Shown here: one piece after another, positions 14,103 to 25,490 of the stretch
Position numbering within the stretch: position 1 is the stretch's first letter
How the letters are laid out: each line of letters opens with the position of its first letter
NCBI GenBank assembly: GCA_032622095.1
Contig: CP136063.1
Coordinates: 65,425,897-65,489,896, forward strand
DNA: 64,000 bases
Source: Siphonodentalium dalli
Lineage: Eukaryota > Mollusca > Scaphopoda > Gadilida > Siphonodentaliidae
Direction of reading: 5' to 3'
The notes under the pieces: generated by a model
Told to the model about the DNA's origin: nothing
Database searches by the model: none
The model's input: the letters and a program-made list of their open reading frames with translations, nothing else
Program-made: the position numbers and the translations under genes

Positions 14103-14995
14103 TAAAGCAGAAAAATCGAATTTTTCGTTATTTCGGCTTATGATGGACAAAGGTGGTGAAAAAATCACATAATTGTGATCTGATTTGCGAAGCATACATA
14201 GTTAGACATTACATTACGCCAGAATTTGGATTTTATTGCCATTTTTCAGGAAGTGGGGAATATTTGCACCTAATAACCTTAGTGAGATTTTCATTTATTT
14301 ATCGTTATTCTGTATCTGGTGTGCCACTTTAAGAGAGAAATAACCTCACATCGATATCTTTATCTATTTGTGGACATCTGACCATCAGCATAAACTTGAT
14401 GTCTCGAGTATTTTTAACCATGCAGCTGCCAACTTGTCGACCACTTGGAAATTCCTATCTTCCTGATGCAAGGGGGGTGGGGTGTAAAAATCTAACTATT
14501 TATTCAGAAACCCGGACAATTTTGGTCAACTAAGCATATCATCTGAAACATGATTTGCACGTATTGTCTATGCCGCTATATACATGCGCTTCATGCCCAT
14601 TAAAGGCACCTTCTGTTAGTTTAATTACCAAATTTTACCAAAATTTCCACATATTTTAAGAATTTTCCCAAATATGGCAAATCTCGGCATGAGATGACCC
14701 CGAGACACCCATAATTTTTTATGTTGAACTGCAGACAGTACTGATCAATTCCCAACTATTAATTCTTTTATTTAGGAAGGGACGTTCCCATCATTGGCAA
14801 CGACATGGACAAATTTCCACCAAAATTTCCCCAGTAGATCAACCATCTTCAGATACAGTGGGGTTAAAATAACCATGATTGCTGGGGAACGAGAACAAAG
14901 AAATGTGTAAAATCAGTTTTATTTAGCATAGATATGACACAGCTTCACGCAGAGGTAGTAGGAATTACATAGGGTCATGTTTGCACATCTCTTAA

Positions 14996-15450
14996 GGTTA
15001 GAAGGAACTAAATAAGTAGAATTACGTCCCTTTCGTTTTTACAGGGTATCTCGAATACGAGTTTAAAAAATTCTGGCGCGCGATTGGCGTATAATATGTC
15101 CAAATAATTTTACAAATTCAAGAAATATAATACCCATAGCATGTAAAAAACGTGGGCGTTTCCTAGTCTGAAATGCGTTCGTGTCCAAACAATGGCGGGA
15201 TATTGAGGCTGTGTATTGGCTTTCGTCAGACTGTCAAATTATGTGCAAAAAAGTGGGGTAGTGTGGAAAACATATGCTGGTTTTTAAAAAAGGCGTGGCT
15301 CGAAAGGTACTCCTATGTGCGAACAGATTCCGAAAGGGTTGGTCCTTTACGAAACGCATGCATCGTGCACTTCGGAACTCGAAAATTTAGCGTGGGCGTG
15401 GTCAAACGTTAACACTGTGGCCTATGGAAAACATTTAGTTCCTTCTAACC
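14996..15450. mobile_element. MITE in satellite A, copy 10
   Basis: Same element in monomer 14749-16100, 455 bp. Several one-base additions (GTCCAAATAA near 15100, GGTCCTTTACGAAACG near 15345) make it the most error-like copy. The terminal repeats are intact. Confidence 0.87.
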
Positions 15451-16100
15451 TAAAGCAGAAAAATCGAATTTTTCGTATTTCGGCTTATGATGGACAAAGG
15501 TGGTGAAAAAATCACATAATTGTGATCTGATTTGCGAAGCATACATAGTTAGGACATTACATTACGCCAGAATTTGGATTTTATTGCCATTTTTTCAGGA
15601 AGTGGGGAATATTTGCACCTAATAACCTTAGTGAGATTTTCATTTATTTATCGTTATTCTGTATCTGGTGTGCCACTTTAAGAGAGAAATAACCTCACAT
15701 CGATATCTTTATCTATTTGTGGACATCTGACCATCAGCATAAACTTGATGTCTCGAGTATTTTTAACCATGCAGCTGCCAACTTGTCGACCACTTGGAAA
15801 TTCCTATCTTCCTGATGCAAGGGGGGTGGGGGTGTAAAAATCTAACTATTTATTCAGAAACCCGGACAATTTTGGTCAACTAAGCATATCATCTGAAACA
15901 TGATTTGCACGTATTGTCTATGCCGCTATATACATGCGCTTCATGCCCATTAAAGGCACCTTCTGTTAGTTTTAATTACCAAATTTTACCAAAATTTCCA
16001 CATATTTTAAGAATTTTCCCAAATATGGCAAATCTCGGCATGAGATGACCCCGAGGACACCCATAATTTTTTATGTTGAACTGCAGACAGTACTGATCAA

Positions 16101-16990
16101 TTCCCAACTATTAATTCTTTTATTTAGGAAGGGACGTTCCCATCATTGGCAACGACATGGACAAATTTCCACCAAAATTTCCCCAGTAGATCAACCATCT
16201 TCAGATACAGTGGGGTTAAAATAACCATGATTGCTGGGGAACGAGAACAAAGAAATGTGTAAAATCAGTTTTATTTAGCATAGATATGACACAGCTTCAC
16301 GCAGAGGTAGTAGGAATTACATAGGGTCCATGTTTGCACATCTCTTAAAGCAGAAAAATCGAATTTTTCGTATTTCGGCTTATGATGGACAAAGGTGGTG
16401 AAAAATCACATAATTGTGATCTGATTTGCGAAGCATACATAGTTAGACATTACATTACGCCAGAATTTGGATTTTATTGCCATTTTTCAGGAAGTGGGGA
16501 ATATTTGCACCTAATAACCTTAGTGAGATTTTCATTTATTTATCGTTATTCTGTATCTGGTGTGCCACTTTAAGAGAGAAATAACCTCACATCGATATCT
16601 TTATCTATTTGTGGACATCTGACCATCAGCATAAACTTGATGTCTCGAGTATTTTTAACCATGCAGCTGCCAACTTGTCGACCACTTGGAAATTCCTATC
16701 TTCCTGATGCAAGGGGGGGTGGGGTGTAAAAATCTAACTATTTATTCAGAAACCCGGACAATTTTGGTCAACTAAGCATATCATCTGAAACATGATTGGC
16801 ACGTATTGTCTATGCCGCTATATACATGCGCTTCATGCCCATTAAAGGCACCTTCTGTTAGTTTAATTACCAAATTTTACCAAAATTTCCACATATTTTA
16901 AGAATTTTCCCAAATATGGCAAATCTCGGCATGAGATGACCCCGAGACACCCATAATTTTTTATGTTGAACTGCAGACAGTACTGATCAA
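16101..16990 (+). repeat. Short satellite A monomer with empty MITE site
   Basis: 890-bp unit with a single TAA at 16346-16348 and two one-base additions. It carries G at the diagnostic GATT(G/T)GCACG position. Confidence 0.92.
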
Positions 16991-17237
16991 TTCCCAACTA
17001 TTAATTCTTTTATTTAGGAAGGGACGTTCCCATCATTGGCAACGACATGGACAAATTTCCACCAAAATTTCCCCAGTAGATCAACCATCTTCAGATACAG
17101 TGGGGTTAAAATAACCATGATTGCTGGGGAACGAGAACAAAGAAATGTGTAAAATCAGTTTTATTTAGCATAGATATGACACAGCTTCACGCAGAGGTAG
17201 TAGGAATTACATAGGGTCATGTTTGCACATCTCTTAA

Positions 17238-17687
17238 GGTTAGAAGGAACTAAATAAGTAGAATTACGTCCCTTTCGTTTTTACAGGGTATCTCGAATAC
17301 GAGTTTAAAAAATTCTGGCGCGCGATTGGCGTATAATATGTCAAATAATTTTACAAATTCAAGAAATATAATACCCATAGCATGTAAAAACGTGGGCGTT
17401 TCCTAGTCTGAAATGCGTTCGTGTCCAAACAATGGCGGGATATTGAGGCTGTGTATTGGCTTTCGTCAGACTGTCAAATTCTGTGCAAAAAGTGGGGTAG
17501 TGTGGAAAACATATGCTGGTTTTAAAAAAAGGCGTGGCTCGAAAGGTACTCCTATGTGCGAACAGATTCCGAAAGGGTTGGTCTTTACGAACGCATGCAT
17601 CGTGCACTTCGGAACTCGAAAATTTAGCGTGGGCGTGGTCAAACGTTAACACTGTGGCCTATGGAAAACATTTAGTTCCTTCTAACC
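17238..17687. mobile_element. MITE in satellite A, copy 11
   Basis: Same 450-bp element in monomer 16991-18334. The T-run/A-run after GCTGG differs by one base from early copies (TTTTAAAAAAAGG instead of TTTTTAAAAAAGG), a variant shared with copy 8. Confidence 0.9.
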
Positions 17688-18334
17688 TAAAGCAGAAAAA
17701 TCGAATTTTTCGTATTTCGGCTTATGATGGACAAAGGTGGTGAAAAATCACATAATTGTGATCTGATTTGCGAAGCATACATAGTTAGACATTACATTAC
17801 GCCAGAATTTGGATTTTATTGCCATTTTTCAGGAAGTGGGGAATATTTGCACCTAATAACCTTAGTGAGATTTTCATTTATTTATCGTTATTCTGTATCT
17901 GGTGTGCCACTTTAAGAGAGAAATAACCTCACATCGATATCTTTATCTATTTGTGGACATCTGACCATCAGCATAAACTTGATGTCTCGAGTATTTTTAA
18001 CCATGCAGCTGCCAACTTGTCGACCACTTGGAAATTCCTATCTTCCTGATGCAAGGGGGGTGGGGTGTAAAAAATCTAACTATTTATTCAGAAACCCGGA
18101 CAATTTTGGTCAACTAAGCATATCATCTGAAACATGATTTGCACGTATTGTCTATGCCGCTATATACATGCGCTTCATTGCCCATTAAAGGCACCTTCTG
18201 TTAGTTTAATTACCAAATTTTACCAAAATTTCCACATATTTTAAGAATTTTCCCAAATATGGCAAATCTCGGCATGAGATGACCCCGAGACACCCATAAT
18301 TTTTTATGTTGAACTGCAGACAGTACTGATTCAA

Positions 18335-19226
18335 TTCCCAACTATTAATTCTTTTATTTAGGAAGGGACGTTCCCATCATTGGCAACGACATGGACAAAT
18401 TTCCACCAAAATTTCCCCAGTAGATCAACCATCTTCAGATACAGTGGGGTTAAAATAACCATGATTGCTGGGGAACGAGAACAAAGAAATGTGTAAAATC
18501 AGTTTTATTTAGCATAGATATGACACAGCTTCACGCAGAGGTAGTAGGAATTACATAGGGTCATGTTTGCACATCTCTTAAAGCAGAAAAATCGAATTTT
18601 TCGTATTTCGGCTTATGATGGACAAAGGGTGGTGAAAAATCACATAATTGTGATCTGATTTGCGAAGCATACATAGTTAGACATTACATTACGCCAGAAT
18701 TTGGATTTTATTGCCATTTTTCAGGAAGTGGGGAATATTTGCACCTAATAACCTTAGTGAGATTTTCATTTATTTATCGTTATTCTGTATCTGGTGTGCC
18801 ACTTTAAGAGAGAAATAACCTCACATCGATATCTTTATCTATTTGTGGGACATCTGACCATCAGCATAAACTTGATGTCTCGAGTATTTTTAACCATGCA
18901 GCTGCCAACTTGTCGACCACTTGGAAATTCCTATCTTCCTGATGCAAGGGGGGTGGGGTGTAAAAATCTAACTATTTATTCAGAAACCCGGGACAATTTT
19001 GGTCAACTAAGCATATCATCTGAAACATGATTGGCACGTATTGTCTATGCCGCTATATACATGCGCTTCATGCCCATTAAAGGCACCTTCTGTTAGTTTA
19101 ATTACCAAATTTTACCAAAATTTCCACATATTTTAAGAATTTTTCCCAAATATGGCAAATCTCGGCATGAGATGACCCCGAGACACCCATAATTTTTTAT
19201 GTTGAACTGCAGACAGTACTGATCAA
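18335..19226 (+). repeat. Short satellite A monomer with empty MITE site
   Basis: 892-bp unit with a single TAA at 18579-18581 and several one-base additions (for example GTGGGACATCTG near 18847, CCCGGGACAATT near 18990). It carries G at the diagnostic position. Confidence 0.92.
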
Positions 19227-19475
19227 TTCCCAACTATTAATTCTTTTATTTAGGAAGGGACGTTCCCCATCATTGGCAACGACATGGACAAATTTCCACC
19301 AAAATTTCCCCAGTAGATCAACCATCTTCAGATACAGTGGGGTTAAAATAACCATGATTGCTGGGGAACGAGAACAAAGAAATGTGTAAAATCAGTTTTA
19401 TTTAGCATAGATATGGACACAGCTTCACGCAGAGGTAGTAGGAATTACATAGGGTCATGTTTGCACATCTCTTAA

Positions 19476-19515
19476 GGTTAGAAGGAACTAAATAAGTAGA
19501 ATTACGTCCCTTTCG
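19476..19515. mobile_element. MITE in satellite A, copy 12 (cut by the gap)
   Basis: The first 40 bases of the element follow the TAA in monomer 19227 onward; the rest is lost in the run of N. It shows that the last visible monomer is of the long type. Confidence 0.85.
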
Positions 19516-19615
19516 NNNNNNNNNNNNNNNNNNNNNNNNNNNNNNNNNNNNNNNNNNNNNNNNNNNNNNNNNNNNNNNNNNNNNNNNNNNNNNNNNNNNN
19601 NNNNNNNNNNNNNNN
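19516..19615. other. Assembly gap (100 N)
   Basis: Exactly 100 undetermined bases, a common convention for a gap of unknown length. The left side is inside satellite A. The right side starts inside a reversed copy of the beginning of satellite B, so the true junction between the two satellites is not seen. Confidence 0.99.
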
Positions 19616-19935
19616 GGTCACACTGTCTACACATATGCATCAACTAATTGTTCCCGGGATCAAAGTAGGCATATATACCAAATTTGAGTGGGATCGGTCA
19701 AGGTCCAGAAACATGCCTAGATGAGCATATATGAGAGAGGTCAAGGTCAAGGACGCGATCGCATGTGAAATTTGACCCACCTGTATTGTTCCCGGGATCA
19801 AAGTATGCCTACATATTAAATTTTAGTCGGATCGGTCGAGGTCCAGAAACATGCCTATATGAGCATATATGAGCGAGGTCAAGGTCAAGGCTAATGTCGG
19901 GACTAGTGCTGAGCTCGTTCTGATAAGTCTGGGCT
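19616..19935 (-). repeat. Left arm of a large inverted repeat
   Basis: This 320-bp arm is the reverse complement, with scattered mismatches, of 21716-22034. It starts at the gap with GGTCACACTGTCTACACATA, the reversed first bases of satellite B. Inside the arm a block of about 138 bp occurs twice, starting near 19647 and 19785, each with ATTGTTCCCGGGATCAAAG at its head and AGGTCAAGGTCAAGG near its end. The two blocks have diverged clearly. The arms would let a single strand fold into a hairpin with a 1.8-kb loop. Confidence 0.92.
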
Positions 19936-20442
<507 letters not shown>

Positions 20443-20516
20443 TTAACACGCAGTTCAATTAGCTTTTAGCTTATGTCAACACCATTATCCTTAGTTTGTG
20501 CTCAACACATTATTTT

Positions 20517-20698
20517 ATGTCAATTTCCGACACAACCCAAACAAATTTAGCTAGTTCCATCTTTGAATGGCAACAATGCTCAACAAGTTATTCAATGTCA
20601 ATTTCCGACACAACCTAACAAAATTGATGTCAATTTCTGACACAACCTAACAAAATTTATGTCAATTTCCGACACAACCTAACAAAATTTAGCTAGTT
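20517..20698 (+). repeat. Short tandem repeat, 32-bp unit (3 copies) plus one distant copy
   Basis: The unit ATGTCAATTTCCGACACAAC plus 12 more bases starts at 20595, 20627 and 20659, an exact 32-bp period. A further copy starts at 20517. The segment AAATTTAGCTAGTTCC follows both the distant copy and the last tandem copy, so the tandem part probably grew from one original unit. Confidence 0.9.
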
Positions 20699-20770
20699 CC
20701 ATAGAAATAATTACATAAGAAATCGGATTCCGACCTGTGCCCGCGCTCTCCACACTTTCAAAATATATAT

Positions 20771-21100
20771 ATACTAGAAGGTGACCCGACTTCGTCCGGG
20801 CTATTCAAAAACCAAATTTCAAGTCGATTGCTCCACCCGTTTCCTAGATCTGGTCTGCGCATGCGCGAAGCTGGTGTCGCACGTGCTCGGCGACCCGATA
20901 AAATTCGTATCCGGGGCAAGATACATTCACATACCAAATTTAAAGTCAATATCTCAACCCGTTTGCGAGATCTCGTCTGCGCATGCGCGAAGCTGGCGTC
21001 GCACGTGCTCGGCGACCCGATAAAATTCGTATCCGGGGCAAGATACATTCACATACCAAATTTCAAGTCGATAGCTACACCCGTTTCCGAGATATATAGC
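20771..21100 (+). repeat. Tandem duplication with 122-bp period inside a dispersed repeat
   Basis: Blocks start with ACCAAATTT at 20811, 20933 and 21055; the third is partial. Each full block contains TGCGCATGCGCGAAGCTGG, CACGTGCTCGGCGACCCG and ATTCGTATCCGGGGCAAGAT. The lead-in at 20775, ACTAGAAGGTGACCCGACTT, and the CAAGTCGAT..ACCCGTTTCC wording resemble dispersed repeats of marine invertebrates; that comparison is from memory. No coding function is evident. Confidence 0.85.
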
Positions 21101-21499
21101 CCAATGTCATTTGCGGATACCTCGGCCGGTGATGAGTTAACGCGACACAGTCAAATGCATCGGCAGGGTGAGAGTTAACGTAATCTAACTTTATGACCTC
21201 TGACGACGTCATAGAATTTACGCATTGATTTTATCCTGATAAAAGCATCGTACCACTTGTACCTAATAATTGAGGCAGATAACTAAAACGGATACATACA
21301 TATTATATATCGTTGGAAAGATGAAGCCACACAGATTCTAACCGTGCAAATTATATGACTGGCAATTTATTATTCGCGCTATATCGAATCGATTTGTGAG
21401 CACCGAACTGAAATATATTAGCGCAAAAACGGCGTAAAAATAGATTTGACCTCCGCACGTGAAAAGTTGACCTCGCACGGACAAATAAATATGCCTATG

Positions 21500-21646
21500 T
21501 TCGTCTCCGGCCGAAAACACATCCAAATACCAAATTTCATCGAAATTGGCTTAGTCGTTTTCGAGTCCATCGATTTCAAACACACACACACACACACACA
21601 CAAACAAACAAACACATACACACACAGATCTTTCAAAATATATAAT

Positions 21647-21648
<2 letters not shown>
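21500..21648 (+). repeat. Dispersed-repeat tail with CA microsatellite
   Basis: ACCAAATTTCATCGAAATTG followed by GCTTAGTCGTTTTCGAGT is the kind of sequence that ends many invertebrate RTE-type LINE or SINE families, and it runs into a (CA)n, (CAAA)n, CACACA tract at 21579-21626. The family call is an inference from that pattern. The microsatellite itself is certain. The 320 bases before it (21179-21499) show nothing recognisable. Confidence 0.6.

Positions 21649-21715
<67 letters not shown>
21649..21715. repeat. (TA)n microsatellite
   Basis: Perfect TA run of 67 bases directly abutting the right arm of the inverted repeat. Confidence 0.97.
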
Positions 21716-21716
<1 letters not shown>

Positions 21717-22034
21717 CCCCGACTTATCAGAACGAGCTCAGCACTAGTCCCGACATTAGCCTTGACCTTGACCTCGCTCATATATGCTCATATAGGCATG
21801 TTTCTGGACCTCGACCGATCCGACTAAAATTTAATATGTAGGCATAATTTGATCCCGGGAACAATACGGGTGTGTCAAATTTCACATGCGATCGCGTCCT
21901 TGACCTTGACCTCTCTCATATATGCTCATCTAGGCATGTTTCTGGACCTTGACCTATCCCACTCAAATTTGGTATATATGCCTACTTTGATCCCGGGAAC
22001 AATTAGTTGATGCATATGTGTAGACAGTGTGACC
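21716..22034 (+). repeat. Right arm of the large inverted repeat
   Basis: Reverse complement of 19616-19935. It leads without a break into satellite B: GATCCCGGGAACAATTAG at its outer part passes into TTGATGCATATGTGTAGACA, the start of the first 361-bp monomer. It contains the same two diverged sub-blocks as the left arm, in opposite orientation. Confidence 0.92.
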
Positions 22035-22609
22035 TCTGGTAGTGGAAAACCGCTCCACGCAGTTGAAATTTGGTAAAAACAGGTCATCACGGACTTCAAT
22101 ACGTCTATGTACAAACCCGAACATTATCGCTATTATGGCCCGTTTTTAGGGCTCCTAGACACCCCACACGCATAACCCACGAACATAACAGGTATGTCAT
22201 TGTGGTCGACACATCAGCCCTAATTACAATTTATCCCCACGCAGCTGGATTTCTAGAGCACGAGGTCAGCACGGGTCCCGACATATTCTTCGTGATTTCA
22301 TATAAATTGGCATTTCTACCTAATTTCGAGGTACCAGGACACTCTACAGAGATATCCCTCCACATTAGTTGATGCATATTTGTATAGAGTGTGACCGCTG
22401 GTAGTGGAAAACCAGCCACGCAGTTGAAATTTGGCAAAAGCAGGTCATCACGGAATTCAATACTTCTATGTACAAACCGAACATGATCCCTATTATGGCC
22501 CGTTTTTAGGGCTCCAGGACACCACACAGGCATAACCCACGAATATAGCAGGTATGTCATTGTGGTCAACACATCAGCCCTAATTACAATTTAACCCCAC
22601 GCAGCTGAA

Positions 22610-25490
22610 TTTCTAGAGCACGAGGTCAGCACGGGTCCCGACATATTCGTCGTGATTTCATATAAATTGGCATTTCTACCTAATTTCGAGGTACCAGGAC
22701 ACTCTACAGAGATATCCCTCCACATTAGTTGATGCATATGTGTAGAGAGTGTGACCGCTGGTAGTGGAAAACCACCCCACGCAGTTGAAATTTGGTAAAA
22801 ACAGGTCATCACGGACTTCAATACGTCTATGTACAAACCGAACATTATCGCTATATTATGGCCCGTTTTTAGGGCTCCAGGACACCACGCACGCATAACC
22901 CACGAACATATCAGGCATGTCATTGTGGTCAACACATCATCCCTATTTACAATTTAACCCCACGCAGCTGGATTTCTAGAGCACGAGGTCAGCACGGGTC
23001 CCGACATATTCGTCGTGATTTCATATAAATTGGCATTAAAACCTAATTTCGAGGTACCAGGACACTCTACAGAGATATCCCACCACATTAGTTGATGCAT
23101 ATGTGTAGAGAGTGTGACCGCTGGTAGTGGAAAACCACCCCACGCAGTTGAAATTTGGTAAAAACAGGTCATCACGGACTTCAATACGTCTATGTACAAA
23201 CCGAACATTATCGCTATTATGGCCCGTTTTTAGGGCTCCAGGACACCACACACGCATAACCCACGAACATATCAGGCATGTCATTGTGGTCAACACATCA
23301 TCCCTATTTACAATTTAACCCCACGCAGCTGGATTTCTAGAGCACGAGGTCAGCACGGGTCCCGACATATTCGTCGTGATTTCATATAAATTGGCATTTC
23401 TACCTAATTTCGAGGTACCAGGACACTCTACAGAGATAACCCTCCACATTAGTTGATTCATATGTGTAGACAGTGTGACCGCTGGTAGTGTAAAGCCGCC
23501 CCACGCAGTTGAAATTTGGTAAAAACAGGTCATCACGGACTTCAATACGTCTATGTACAAACCGAACATTATCGCTATTATGGCCCGTTTTTAGGGCTCC
23601 AGGACACCACACACGCATAACCCACGAACATATCAGGCATGTCATTGTGGTCAACACATCATCCCTATTTACAATTTAACCCCACGCAGCTGGATTTCTA
23701 GAGCACGAGGTCAGCACGGGTCCCGACATATTCGTCGTGATTTCATATAAATTGGCATTTCTACCTAATTTCGAGGTACCAGGACACTCTACAGAGATAT
23801 CCCTCCACATTAGTTGATGCATATGTGTAGAGAGTGTGACCGCTGGTAGTGGAAAACCACCCCACGCAGTTGAAATTTGGTAAAAACAGGTCATCACGGA
23901 CTTCCATACGTCTATGTACAAACCGAACATTATCGCTAGTATGGCCCGTTTTTAGGGCTCCAGGACACCACACACGCATAACCCACGAACATAACAGGCA
24001 TGTCATTGTGGTCAACACATCATCCCTATTTACAATTTAACCCCACGCAGCTGGATTTCTAGAGCACGAGGTCAGCACGGGTCCCGACATATTCGTCGTG
24101 ATTTCATATAAATTGGCATTTCTACCTAATTTCGAGGTACCAGGACACTCTACAGAGATAACCCTCCACATTAGTTGATTCATATGTGTAGAGAGTGTGA
24201 CCGCTGGTAGTGGAAAACCACCCCACGCAGTTGAAATTTGGTAAAAACAGGTCATCACGGACTTCAATACGTCTATGTACAAACCGAACATTATCGCTAT
24301 ATTATGGCCCGTTTTTAGGGCTCCAGGACACCACGCACGCATAACCCACGAACATGTCAGGCATGTCATTGTGGTCAACACATCATCCCTATTTACAATT
24401 TAACCCCACGCAGCTGGATTTCTAGAGCACGAGGTCAGCACGGGTCCCGACATATTCGTCGTGATTTCATATAAATTGGCATTTCTACCTAATTTCGAGG
24501 TACCAGGACACTCTACAGAGATATCCCTCCACATTAGTTGATGCATATGTGTAGAGAGTGTGACCGCTGGTAGTGGAAAACCACCCCACGCAGTTGAAAT
24601 TTGGTAAAAACAGGTCATCACGGACTTCAATACGTCTATGTACAAACCGAACATTATCGCTATTATGGCCCGTTTTTAGGGCTCCAGGACACCACACACG
24701 CATAACCCACGAACATATCAGGCATGTCATTGTGGTCAACACATCATCCCTATTTACAATTTAACCCCACGCAGCTGGATTTCTAGAGCACGAGTCCCGA
24801 CATATTCGTCGTGATTTCATATAAATTGGCATTTCTACCTAATTTCGAGGTACCAGGACACTCTACAGAGATAACCCTCCACATTAGTTGATTCATATGT
24901 GTAGACAGTGTGACCGCTGGTAGTGTAAAGCCGCCCCACGCAGTTGAAATTTGGTAAAAACAGGTCATCACGGACTTCAATACGTCTATGTACAAACCGA
25001 ACATTATCGCTATTATGGCCCGTTTTTAGGGCTCCAGGACACCACACACGCATAACCCACGAACATATCAGGCATGTCATTGTGGTCAACACATCATCCC
25101 TATTTACAATTTAACCCCACGCAGCTGGATTTCTAGAGCACGAGGTCAGCACGGGTCCCGACATATTCGTCGTGATTTCATATAAATTGGCATTTCTACC
25201 TAATTTCGAGGTACCAGGACACTCTACAGAGATAACCCTCCACATTAGTTGATTCATATGTGTAGACAGTGTGACCGCTGGTAGTGTAAAGCCGCCCCAC
25301 GCAGTTGAAATTTGGTAAAAACAGGTCATCACGGACTTCAATACGTCTATGTACAAACCGAACATTATCGCTATTATGGCCCGTTTTTAGGGCTCCAGGA
25401 CACCACACACGCATAACCCACGAACATATCAGGCATGTCATTGTGGTCAACACATCATCCCTATTTACAATTTAACCCCACGCAGCTGGA
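22610..25490 (+). repeat. Satellite B higher-order repeat 1, copy 1 (2881 bp, 8 monomers)
   Basis: Rare variants recur exactly 2881 bp downstream in the same order: CTATATTATGG at about 22852, GGCATTAAAACC at about 23033, ACTTCCATACG with CGCTAGTATGG near 23900, ACATGTCAGGCATG near 24353, and the 11-bp deletion near 24789. The order of the eight monomer types is the same in both copies. Confidence 0.93.

Larger units (their letters stand above)
1..19515 (+). repeat. Satellite array A: 888-bp core monomer, 1341 bp when carrying a MITE
   Basis: Head-to-tail tandem array. Monomer starts, set at TTCCCAACTATTAATTC, are at 1, 1342, 2683, 4024, 4912, 6253, 7594, 8482, 9826, 11172, 12516, 13404, 14749, 16101, 16991, 18335 and 19227. 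The first eight units are almost identical and exactly 1341 or 888 bp long; later units are 2-11 bp longer because of scattered single-base insertions. The order is L L L S L L S L L L S L L S L S L (L long, S short). The array runs off the left edge of the window and into the N gap on the right. Repeated open reading frames of 60-100 codons are present in every unit on both strands, but nothing suggests they are genes. The function of the array is unknown; position next to a second satellite would suit pericentromeric or other heterochromatin. Confidence 0.96.

Noticed and set aside
369-17915. Recurring 63- to 100-codon open frames in every satellite A monomer on both strands
   Set aside because: They repeat with the monomer, overlap each other on both strands, lie partly inside the MITE and have no domain, signal peptide or codon bias. 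Frame lengths change freely with single-base differences.
21551-21841. Frames of 76-131 codons through the CA and TA microsatellites
   Set aside because: Low-complexity translation with no protein evidence.
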